Shown: positions 10,275-17,796 of the stretch, in pieces
Layout: the number at the start of each line of letters is the position of its first letter
Numbering within the stretch: position 1 is the first letter of the stretch
DNA from: JBBIGV01 sp037447335
GTDB taxonomy: Bacteria; Bacteroidota; Ignavibacteria; Ignavibacteriales; Ignavibacteriaceae
NCBI GenBank assembly: GCA_037447335.1
Contig: JBBIGV010000009.1
Location: forward strand, 1-64,000
Direction: 5' to 3'
DNA length: 64,000 bases
Translations under genes and position numbers: made by a program
Notes under the pieces: generated by a model
Databases searched by the model: none
Told to the model about the DNA's origin: nothing
Seen by the model: the letters and a program-made list of their open reading frames with translations, nothing else

Positions 10275-10994
10275 TTAACTAATTTTCTCTAAATAATTAG
10301 GGAACATCTCCCTCCACCAGCGCCAGTCGTGCCCGGTACCAGGTCGTACATCCAGCCAATGATGAATTCCCTTAGAAGTCAAAATATTTGATAGATTCAG
10401 ATTCTCACCCAAACACATATCCCATTCACCCGTTCCCAAAACTATTCCCATATTTCTTATACTATTCAGGTACCAATTATCATTAAGATTTGGTAAATAA
10501 TCCGGCGGATTATTGAAGTAACAATTATCATCATAATAACCGTTAAGAAATTGCTTTATATTATATGAACCTCCCATACACAGAAGATAGCTGACAAGAT
10601 CGGGATGCCCGAAAGCAAGATTTGCAGCGTGATAAGCTCCAAAACTGCATCCACCGACAGCAACTTTTTTTCGCCCTGTATCATGCTTTACATATTCAAT
10701 CACATCATGAAGGATAAGATTTTCATAACCCATATGTGTTTTTACTCTGTCGGCAGGATGAATTGATACATTATACCAACTGTCAAAATCAATTCCATCG
10801 GGGCAATAAATTTTTATTCTGCCGCTCTCAAGATAACGTGAAGCTGAGTCAATCAGTTTGAAATCTTTATATTCATAATAGCGTGCGTTAGAGGTGGGAA
10901 ATAAAACAACCGGAAAGCCGCTGTGCCCGAAAACAAGCATGTGGAATTCCCGATCGAGATAGTATGAATGCCACCTGTGATATTCTTCTTTCAA
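10275..10994 (-). CDS. Esterase-family alpha/beta hydrolase
   Basis: A 239-residue protein of the putative esterase (esterase D/antigen 85-like) family. The nucleophile elbow is GGCSFGAYHA with Ser117; candidate acid and base are the Asp in GTGEWDMC and the His in GTGHDWRWW near the C-terminus. There is no signal peptide, so it is probably cytosolic. It is the first gene of the leftward amidoligase cluster, separated from the ATP-grasp gene by about 96 bases. It may hydrolyse or transfer an ester in the product, or be a cyclase-like last step; that role is inferred from position only. A perfect 14-bp palindrome lies about 35 bases upstream of its ATG. Confidence 0.75.
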   Translation of the reverse strand: MKEEYHRWHSYYLDREFHMLVFGHSGFPVVLFPTSNARYYEYKDFKLIDSASRYLESGRIKIYCPDGIDFDSWYNVSIHPADRVKTHMGYENLILHDVIEYVKHDTGRKKVAVGGCSFGAYHAANLAFGHPDLVSYLLCMGGSYNIKQFLNGYYDDNCYFNNPPDYLPNLNDNWYLNSIRNMGIVLGTGEWDMCLGENLNLSNILTSKGIHHWLDVRPGTGHDWRWWREMFPNYLEKIS

Positions 10995-11349
10995 CTTAAT
11001 TTTTCGAAGGTTAAAATGGTTGTTAAGTCCGTTAGCTAACGGGTGAATTGTTCCCTGTTTTTTATGGGAATTTGAAGGGCAAATATATGAAAATAATGAG
11101 TTTTTGCAAGTTTTTGAAAGATGATTTTATCCCGAGGTTGATGTTATTCATCAGTTTTTCGGTAACAAAGCCATTATAATAGTGTTAAATTTTTTAACTA
11201 CGATTGGCTATTGAAATCTTTTTTAGTATCTACATTCAATATTTTTCTCCCCTATGCTGAACAAAGGGTGCTCAAAAAAAACGGATGATTTTCCGAGATT
11301 GTAAATTTTCAGACTATTATATAGTATCCGATAACTATGGGGAAATGCT
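10995..11349. other. Divergent intergenic region between esterase and histidine kinase genes
   Basis: About 355 bases without a convincing gene, lying between divergent transcription units, so it should carry both promoters. It holds a perfect 14-bp palindrome at 11029-11042 and a weaker TTCCC/GGGAA hairpin at about 11050-11070. The kinase start has a GGGG-rich ribosome site a few bases upstream. I see no other structure; no sigma-54 consensus was recognised. Confidence 0.6.
11029..11042. promoter_or_regulatory. Perfect 14-bp palindrome upstream of the esterase operon
   Basis: The sequence CCGTTAGCTAACGG is its own reverse complement and sits about 35 bases upstream of the leftward esterase start. 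It is a plausible repressor operator for the amidoligase operon or a small hairpin in its 5' leader. The regulator is unknown. Confidence 0.4.
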
Positions 11350-12459
11350 ATGCAACTTGGTCTTTTTGAAAGTGAGAAAGTTCTAACTACATTTTGTCCG
11401 TTTAATAAAATTGACAAGAATGATGAGCACAAACAGGTAAGCTGCTGGAAACTTGTTGACGAAAAGCTTTATCTGTATGATATTAACCCCGATCATCAAG
11501 TCTTCCTTGGTAGAGAACTCAATACCGATTTATCAGGGGAGGGGCTGCAAAAATTATCACCAGAGATCCATCATTTATCATTACTCGCCTTAAAACAAAA
11601 CCACGCCGTTTCATTCAGCCTTTTATCGCCGGATAACAACGAGGAAATTTTTCTTATATCACCAGTGATGCCGGATGAAGTAACGATTACGCGGTATGGG
11701 AAGGATCATAACGACTGCAAACTTATTGAAAATTTTACCCGAAAGGATAAGGAAAATCATTCCAGATTAGAAAAGGCACAAAAGCTTGCAGAAGTAGGAA
11801 AGATGACCGCATACATTACTCATGAACTAAAAACCCTGCTTGCCTCCGTAAAAATGAATCTTGATTTGATTAAGAAAAACCTTGAGATGCCGGCGGGGAA
11901 AAAAAAATCTTTTAACATTATTTCAAAAGAAATTGACAGATTAAATCGTCTTCTGAGAGAAATATTAATTTTTTCGGGAAAATCTGATCTTACATTTGTT
12001 TCAGTTAATCTTTATAAAACAATCGAAATTATCCGTCAATTATTAGCTCCTCTTCTTATAGACAAAAATATTAAACTAAAGAATGAGCTCTCGAAGTTTT
12101 ATATTTTAGGAGATTCTCAGAAAATTCATACACTCTTTCAGCAGCTTATAGAAAATTCAATAGAAGCCATTGCTTCCAATGGCAGTATTGAAATATGGGA
12201 TGAATACTTACAGAAAGAGAAAAAAAGATATGTCTTTATTAAAGATTCCGGTCGAGGTATAAAAGAACCATTAAAAATTTTTGAGCCATTTTATACAAAT
12301 AAACCTGGCGGCACAGGGCTTGGATTGCCAATAGTAAAAGCCATAGCTAAAGATCATAATTGGAATATTCATCTTGTATGCTCGGACAATAATGGTACTA
12401 TTTTCCGGTTAGAACTTTCCGAACTGGGAGGAAAACATGCTAAAAGTTTTGATCATTGA
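11350..12459 (+). CDS. Soluble sensor histidine kinase
   Basis: A 369-residue protein with no transmembrane segment. The N-terminal ~130 residues match no sensor domain I recognise. The HisKA region has the phosphoacceptor at His158 in THELKTLLASVKM; the usual Pro after the His box is Leu here. The HATPase domain has an N-box around LIENSIEAI, the G1 box DSGRGI, and FEPFYTNKPGGTGLGLPIV. It most resembles NtrB/AtoS-type kinases that partner sigma-54 activators. The start follows a GGGGAA ribosome site. The last 23 bases overlap the start of the NtrC-type regulator gene, so the pair is translationally coupled. Confidence 0.85.
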   Translation: MQLGLFESEKVLTTFCPFNKIDKNDEHKQVSCWKLVDEKLYLYDINPDHQVFLGRELNTDLSGEGLQKLSPEIHHLSLLALKQNHAVSFSLLSPDNNEEIFLISPVMPDEVTITRYGKDHNDCKLIENFTRKDKENHSRLEKAQKLAEVGKMTAYITHELKTLLASVKMNLDLIKKNLEMPAGKKKSFNIISKEIDRLNRLLREILIFSGKSDLTFVSVNLYKTIEIIRQLLAPLLIDKNIKLKNELSKFYILGDSQKIHTLFQQLIENSIEAIASNGSIEIWDEYLQKEKKRYVFIKDSGRGIKEPLKIFEPFYTNKPGGTGLGLPIVKAIAKDHNWNIHLVCSDNNGTIFRLELSELGGKHAKSFDH

Positions 12460-13804
12460 TGATGACGAATCTTTACTGGCAACTTTAGAATCTTACCTCG
12501 TCGGAATAACCTATAAGGTCATTTTGGCAAATTGTTGAGAATCAGGGATTGATATTCTCGAAGCAGAGCACCCGGATGTCATAATTACTGATTTAATGAT
12601 GCCCGGCATATCAGGACTCGATGTACTGCGAAAAGCTAAAGAGTTCGATAACTCAATTCCGGTTATTGTGATTACCGCTTTCGATGACATGCAATCCACA
12701 ATCAAAGCAATTCAGATGGGTGCATACGACTACCTCTCCAAACCGATTGAATACGAGAGATTTAACGTAATTATAAATCGTGCTGCAGAAAGTAAAAAAC
12801 TAAGCGAGCGTCTTTCACTTGAAATAAATGAAAGGATTGAAGCTTTCAGAAGTGAAGACAGGATTGTTGGTACTACCCCTGTTATGAAAGAAATTTTCAA
12901 ACAGATTGGTTATGTATCAATGAACAGGGTTACAGTTCTTATTCAGGGTGAGACCGGAACAGGTAAAGAATTAATTGCAAAGATCATTCATCACTCCGGC
13001 ATAACTAAAGATCATCCCTTCGTTGCTGTTAATTGCAGCGCTTTAACAGAAACTTTGCTTGAAAGCGAGTTGTTTGGTCATGTTAAAGGAGCGTTTACAG
13101 GCGCTATCCGGAATAAAAAGGGCAAGTTTGAATTAGCAGGAGAGGGGACAATCTTCCTTGATGAAATCTCAGAGATTTCTCCTGCTTTACAGGTAAAACT
13201 TCTTCGGGTTATTCAGGAGAAAGAGTTTGAAAGAGTCGGCGGAGAAGCTGCCTTACCCGTAAAAGCAAGGATAATCACTTCAACCAATCGGAATCTCGGG
13301 CAGCTTGTTGAAGAGGGAAAATTCAGAGATGATTTATTTTACAGGCTGAATGTTGTATCCATTCACGTTCCTCCATTGAGCAAACGCAAAGAAGACATAC
13401 CAAAACTTGTTGTACACTTTCTCGAAAAGATAAACCAGGAGCTTCATAAAAATGTGAGCAAAGTTCCGTTTGAAGTGATGGAAATTCTTACAAAACATGA
13501 TTGGGTTGGAAACGTTCGCGAACTTGAAAATGTTTTGACACGGGCAGTTGCTCTGGCAAAAAGTGATTTTATAGAAAAGGAATTAATAATGATCTCAGAT
13601 AATAGAGCTGCCGATGAAACAATATCATTTTCAAAGCTGTGCTCGCTTGAGGAGATGGAAAAGAATTATATTAAGTTTGTGCTGGATAGCTGCAAATGGG
13701 ATAAGAAAAAAGCAATTGAAATAATGCAAATAGGAAAAACGACTCTATATAACAAGATAGAGCAATACAAACTTCAGGAGGCTAACAAGAAAAAACAGAA
13801 ATAA
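12437..13804 (+). CDS. NtrC-family sigma-54 activator, receiver interrupted by in-frame TGA
   Basis: Reading from the ATG at 12437 gives a normal receiver start, LKVLIIDDDESLLATLESYL, but codon 34 (12536-12538) is TGA; the frame then continues with ESGIDILEAE and the phospho-acceptor region ITDLMMPGISG. Full length with readthrough would be about 455 residues, normal for NtrC. The AAA+ domain is intact (Walker A GETGTGKE, GAFTGA loop for sigma-54 contact, RVGGEA region), and a Fis-type helix-turn-helix ends the protein. Receivers usually have Gly at the position of the stop (consensus A-N-x-G-E), and GGA to TGA is one base change, so this looks like a recent nonsense mutation or a sequencing error. 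Reinitiation at the ATG at 12596 would give a 402-residue activator without the acidic pocket, possibly constitutively active. Confidence 0.75.
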
Positions 13805-14015
13805 AATAGATCTGCGCGTTTCCTTCCCATCCATTCAGGTGCTTATCTTAATCTGGAAATTCCCGATTCCGAATTCAGAGTTCAGAATATGAACCCGCGT
13901 ATCCTAACCCATCCGGGCTGCATTTCAAAATAAATTGAAATTTTGAGAGTTGAATAAGGCACTCTATTTGTTTGTTAAAACTACAAACTGTTTTCTGTTT
14001 TACGAGAGGGAAGTA

Positions 14016-14504
14016 GTGTCAATAACGGATCATCTAAAAGGTATACTGATTTTTGTAATAGGCGGCAGGGAATTTTGCCTGGACATTAAGGAAGTTTACA
14101 CCGTATTCAACCCCGCTGATTTTAATATAACCGCAATTCAAAATCACAATTCAGTCCGGATAAAAAACGAAACAATCAAAAATCTTAATGTGATCATCCC
14201 GCTCGAATATTTCCATTTAAAAAATCAAGGGATAAGCAAAGACTCCAGGGTGATTGTTTGTGATAATGAGCTTCAGACAGGTATTCTTGTTGATAAAATA
14301 TGCGAAGTGGTTTCTGTGAAGGATAAAAATATAGAAGAAAGTATAATCAGTGTTAAGTCGCATGAAAATTACATAAGTGAAATAATTGAATTTGAAGGCA
14401 GAAAGTTAGCAGTACCCACTCTCAAAAAACTATTCAGGAATGGAATTACACAAAACAGTAAAACAGAATATCAGGATTTAATTAACGGAGTAACCCGTAA
14501 CTAA
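14016..14504 (+). CDS. CheW-like domain protein
   Basis: The open frame begins at 13950, but a GTG at 14016 preceded by a GAGGGAAG ribosome site fits the conserved part better and gives 162 residues. The core has the CheW two-barrel pattern: ILIFVIGGREFCLDIKEV, a central segment ending in IPLEYFHL, then RVIVCDNELQTGILVDKICEVVSV and a closing ISEIIEFEGRKLAVPTLKKLF. CheW scaffolds link receptors to CheA, but no chemotaxis gene is nearby. It sits between an NtrC-type two-component pair and curlin genes, so it may couple another signalling array to matrix production; that is speculation. Confidence 0.65.
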   Translation: MSITDHLKGILIFVIGGREFCLDIKEVYTVFNPADFNITAIQNHNSVRIKNETIKNLNVIIPLEYFHLKNQGISKDSRVIVCDNELQTGILVDKICEVVSVKDKNIEESIISVKSHENYISEIIEFEGRKLAVPTLKKLFRNGITQNSKTEYQDLINGVTRN

Positions 14505-14685
14505 AGCACTCTTAATCATTAATACCATTTAATCTTTTGAAGGAGGTGAGAAGGGGAAGCGAATAAAATCAGTAGAAAAAATTCAGGGGTCTCTATTTAG
14601 TTTTTCGGTTAAACATTATGCCCTCAATGTTATACCGATGTTCTATAATTAACTTTTTTCTATTTCAAAATGAAAGGAATAAAAA

Positions 14686-15498
14686 ATGAAACGGATCTTT
14701 GTAATTGCGTTAGTAATGACATTTGCTGCCAGCCTTTCAATGGCACAGCACTGGGATCAGGTATATCAATCAGGAAATTCAAACAATTCCTCCGTTGTGC
14801 AGGGATTTATGGATGTAGGAACTGCAAAACCTGGTAATGGTGCAAGGGTTTGGCAAATTGGAAATCAAAACCTGTCAGATTTAAAACAGTTCAATGGTGG
14901 ATATGCAGGTGACCAACACTATGCTGAAGTATATTCCTATGGTAATAATAATACAGCCTATACTTTCCAAAGCAGAGCAACAGGAACCTCATATATTACA
15001 CAAATCGGCGACTGGAACTATGGTAATGTTTACCAAAACGGTAATGTTATGAATTCTGAGATTTACTCTCAGGGAAATGCCAACTGGGCTCAGTCTATTC
15101 TCTGGGCTACGAACTCATATAGCAAAATTACACAACTTGGAAACAATAACGTTGCTAACCAGTTAATGGGGCAGGGTATGGGCGAAAAAGTTCAAGGCTC
15201 TTATTTTGAATCCTATCAGCAGGGAAATCAAAACTTTAGCCATCAGCATATGGCTGGCGATGGTTATGCCGGTGGAATTACTGCTCTGAACAATACCGGT
15301 ATAATAAATACTTTTGGTAATAATAATAGTGCTGTTCAGTATATGTATGAAGGCTCAACTTCCGCAGCAAACAATTGGGCCAATGCTTATCAAAATGGCA
15401 ACTGGAATAACTCCCAGCAATATCAAACCAATGCAGGTAACAGCTCAGTACATTGGCAGATAGGTGATGGTAATGTTTCAGTAACAGTTCAGAATTAA
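14686..15498 (+). CDS. Curlin-repeat amyloid protein (CsgA-like)
   Basis: A 270-residue exported protein: signal peptide at about 1-20 ending in LSMAQ, then Asn/Gln/Gly-rich repeats of the curlin type (Q-x-G-x-x-N, about 22 residues apart), for example WQIGNQNLSD, TQIGDWNYGN, TQLGNNNVAN and YQNGNWNNSQ. Curlin subunits are secreted and nucleate into beta-helical amyloid fibres of the biofilm matrix. The genes for secretion (csgG, csgE, csgF) are not in the window. The longer repeat array compared with its neighbour suggests it is the major subunit. An AAAGGAA ribosome site precedes the ATG. A terminator-like hairpin follows 21 bases after the stop. Confidence 0.85.
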   Translation: MKRIFVIALVMTFAASLSMAQHWDQVYQSGNSNNSSVVQGFMDVGTAKPGNGARVWQIGNQNLSDLKQFNGGYAGDQHYAEVYSYGNNNTAYTFQSRATGTSYITQIGDWNYGNVYQNGNVMNSEIYSQGNANWAQSILWATNSYSKITQLGNNNVANQLMGQGMGEKVQGSYFESYQQGNQNFSHQHMAGDGYAGGITALNNTGIINTFGNNNSAVQYMYEGSTSAANNWANAYQNGNWNNSQQYQTNAGNSSVHWQIGDGNVSVTVQN

Positions 15499-15518
15499 TA
15501 AGTAATTAGTAAGAATTT

Positions 15519-15549
15519 ACCCACAGGGAGTAATATCCCTGTAGGTTTT
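15519..15549 (+). terminator. Intercistronic terminator-like hairpin between curlin genes
   Basis: Arms 15519-15529 and 15536-15546 pair over 11 positions with one mismatch (core ACAGGGA/TCCCTGT), with a 6-base loop and a short T run at 15546-15549. The T run is short, so termination may be partial, which would make the second curlin gene less expressed than the first. Confidence 0.65.
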
Positions 15550-15562
15550 ACTTAAAGTATAT

Positions 15563-16117
15563 ATGAAAAAGATTTTTTTTATCTGTTCAATGGCAGTTTT
15601 TCTGAATTTTGAGATTCATTCCCAATCCAACGAAGCATACATAGAGCAGGTTGGTTACGGCAATACTGCCGAGATTTTTCAGGAAAAGCATACTTCGGAT
15701 AATTTTATTTATCTCTCCCAGATAGGTGATTTGAATAAGGCAGTGCTCTCACAACAAGCTTCAGTCGGATTAGGACAGAATACACTTGAGTTATACCAGA
15801 TCGGATTATCGAATATGCTTATAGCTTCGCAGATTGGATTTGGCAATTATTCATCTGTTACACAAAGTGGGAATGATAATTTCTATGAGCTTACCCTTAC
15901 GGGGAATTATAATGATTTAACTGCTCTGCAATCAGGCAGCGGAAATACAATAATTCAGGAATTAAGCGGAAGCAGTTATAAGATTGATATCAAACAATTG
16001 GGGAATGAGAACAGCATTATACACATAGACAGCTATTCATCAATACTGCAAATGAGCATCATACAATCCGGTACAGGGGCACGGCTGATGCTGGTAAATG
16101 GTTTATATCCAAAATAG
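15563..16117 (+). CDS. Curlin-repeat protein, possible minor subunit or nucleator (CsgB-like)
   Basis: A 184-residue exported protein with a signal peptide (about 1-20, ending HSQS) and five to seven degenerate curlin repeats such as EQVGYGNTAE, SQIGDLNKAV, YQIGLSNMLI, SQIGFGNYSS and KQLGNENSII. It is shorter and less Asn/Gln-rich than the upstream curlin protein, as expected for a CsgB-like nucleator. It lies downstream of a hairpin that could reduce its transcription. Which of the two is the major subunit is inferred from length and composition only. The stop is 10 bases from the convergent DAHP synthase gene. Confidence 0.8.
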   Translation: MKKIFFICSMAVFLNFEIHSQSNEAYIEQVGYGNTAEIFQEKHTSDNFIYLSQIGDLNKAVLSQQASVGLGQNTLELYQIGLSNMLIASQIGFGNYSSVTQSGNDNFYELTLTGNYNDLTALQSGSGNTIIQELSGSSYKIDIKQLGNENSIIHIDSYSSILQMSIIQSGTGARLMLVNGLYPK

Positions 16118-16127
16118 ATAATCCCCT

Positions 16128-17141
16128 TTAAATCTTTCTTCCAATCACTTCCGCAATTTTTTTCATCTGGTTCATCAATTCACTAAACTGATCGGGAAGC
16201 AGCGCCTGCGGTCCGTCGGATAAGGCTTTTTCGGGATCGTTGTGTACTTCTACCATTATTCCATCCGCTCCGGCTGCAACTGCCGCACGCGCCATCGGAA
16301 TTACTTTATCTCTTATCCCCACTGCATGCGAAGGATCTGCTATTATCGGGAGGTGACTTTTCTTCTGCACAACCGGAATTGCAGATATGTCAAAAGTGTT
16401 GCGTGTTGCTGTTTCAAATGTTCTTATTCCTCTTTCGCACAGAATTACATTTGGATTACCATTGGATAAACTGTACTCTGCCGAGAGCAGCAAGTCTTCA
16501 ATTGAGGCTGATAACCCGCGCTTAAGAAGGATAGGGGATTGTGTTTTGCCAAGGGCGCGGAGCAGCGGATAATTCTGCATATTCCTTGCGCCGACCTGAA
16601 ATATGTCTGTATACTGCATCATCATATCAACTTGTGAAGGCTCAATTATTTCTGTAATAACAAGCAGCCCGAACTCATCACCTGCCTTTCTTAACATCTT
16701 TAAACCTGCTTCGCCTAACCCCTGAAAGGAATATGGTGATGTGCGCGGCTTGAATGCACCACCCCGTAAAAATTTTGCCCCTGCCTTCGAAACTATACCG
16801 GCAATTGTGAAAATCTGTTTTTCACTTTCAACAGAGCAGGGACCGGCAATCACTACTATTGAATCGCCGCCAAACTTAACACCTTTAACATCAATAATGG
16901 TGTTCGCCTGTTTATAATTTCTTCCTGCGAGTTTATAAGGCTCCGTAATACGGTAAACTTCGGCAACACCGTCTAAAATTTTTACCCGCCTGACATCAAA
17001 GTTGGGCTGCACACCTATGGCGCCTAAGACTATTTGTTCCTCGCCGGTGGATTTGTGTATGTTAAACCCAAAATCTTCGAGGTGTGCGATTATATTCTGA
17101 ACTTTCTCTTCTGTAACATTCTTCTCTAAAACTATTACCAC
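16128..17141 (-). CDS. aroF: 3-deoxy-7-phosphoheptulonate synthase (DAHP synthase, AroF type)
   Basis: Condenses phosphoenolpyruvate and erythrose 4-phosphate, the first step of aromatic amino acid synthesis. The N-terminal ~70 residues are a ferredoxin-like domain (VTEEKVQNIIAHLEDFGF) typical of type I-beta enzymes. The barrel has VIAGPCSVES, LRGGAFKPRTSPYSFQG, ILLKRG, ILCERGIRTFE and PIIADPSHAVG with the metal ligands expected of the family. I prefer the GTG start at 17141, giving 337 residues: it has GGAG seven bases upstream and begins VVIVLEKN, whereas the ATG at 17180 would overlap the upstream gene and add 13 residues unlike the family. Last gene of the mutS operon. Confidence 0.92.
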   Translation of the reverse strand: MVIVLEKNVTEEKVQNIIAHLEDFGFNIHKSTGEEQIVLGAIGVQPNFDVRRVKILDGVAEVYRITEPYKLAGRNYKQANTIIDVKGVKFGGDSIVVIAGPCSVESEKQIFTIAGIVSKAGAKFLRGGAFKPRTSPYSFQGLGEAGLKMLRKAGDEFGLLVITEIIEPSQVDMMMQYTDIFQVGARNMQNYPLLRALGKTQSPILLKRGLSASIEDLLLSAEYSLSNGNPNVILCERGIRTFETATRNTFDISAIPVVQKKSHLPIIADPSHAVGIRDKVIPMARAAVAAGADGIMVEVHNDPEKALSDGPQALLPDQFSELMNQMKKIAEVIGRKI

Positions 17142-17160
17142 AAAAATTCTCCATATGTGA

Positions 17161-17796
17161 TTAGTGGAAATTCTTTTCACCGGCTGTTATTGCCAGCGGT
17201 ATATGATCTTCCTTTGTGGGAATAGCACAGGAATAGCGGGCGCTATAAGCACATAAGGGATTGTAAGCAAGATTAAAATCTACTGTGTAAATGTAATCTT
17301 CATTTTCGTTCAATTCAAAATCAACATAACGACCGACACCATAGGTATCCTCACCGGTTGTTAAATCAGTAAACCAGATGCTGTGATAAACCAAACCGTT
17401 TTTTGTTTTACCTTCATATACATTTATCGGATACTCTTTTTCTTTATAATTGAACACAAGATAACCATATCTGATAACCTTTCTTTCCTCTCCTTTAGTT
17501 CCTAAAACAATAACAGTATCTTTAGATTTGTATTGATGAAGAACACTTGAAAATCTGAACTCAGGATCAACAGGATAATATTTTAGCGGCGAGAAATGTG
17601 CTTTTTCATCAAGGTTAAAGGGAGAGTCAGGATCATTTTTCATGTAATCATCTTTTTCCTGCCTGGATTTTTTGATACTTTCAATATATTCATTTTCTTC
17701 CGGGCTGCGCGGCTCACTGCATGAAAAAAAAAGAACAGAAAAAATCAAAATGGTAAAAATAAAAATTGGCGTTACTAAGAATGATTTATGCATCAC
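17161..17796 (-). CDS. DUF1684 lipoprotein
   Basis: A 211-residue protein with a lipoprotein signal peptide; the lipobox ends at Cys26 (FFSCSEP). The mature part matches DUF1684: a GYLVFNYKEKEYPINVYE strand pair, a VGRYVDFELNENEDYIYTVDFN core, and the closing NPLCAYSARYSCAIP followed by IPLAITAGEKNF. The function of DUF1684 is not established. Its start overlaps the end of mutS by 11 bases, so it is translationally linked to a mismatch repair gene with no obvious functional link. Confidence 0.8.
   Translation of the reverse strand: MMHKSFLVTPIFIFTILIFSVLFFSCSEPRSPEENEYIESIKKSRQEKDDYMKNDPDSPFNLDEKAHFSPLKYYPVDPEFRFSSVLHQYKSKDTVIVLGTKGEERKVIRYGYLVFNYKEKEYPINVYEGKTKNGLVYHSIWFTDLTTGEDTYGVGRYVDFELNENEDYIYTVDFNLAYNPLCAYSARYSCAIPTKEDHIPLAITAGEKNFH

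Noticed and set aside
12536..12538. Selenocysteine codon in the NtrC-type regulator
   Set aside because: Receivers have Gly, not Cys, at that position, and I see no SECIS-like hairpin directly behind it; nonsense mutation or error is simpler.
13923..13944. TTTCAA-N6-TTGAAA hairpin followed by TTTT
   Set aside because: The stem is AT-only apart from one pair and too weak to call a terminator.
13950..14015. Longer start for the CheW-like protein
   Set aside because: The 22 extra residues do not look like CheW sequence and the GTG at 14016 has the better ribosome site.
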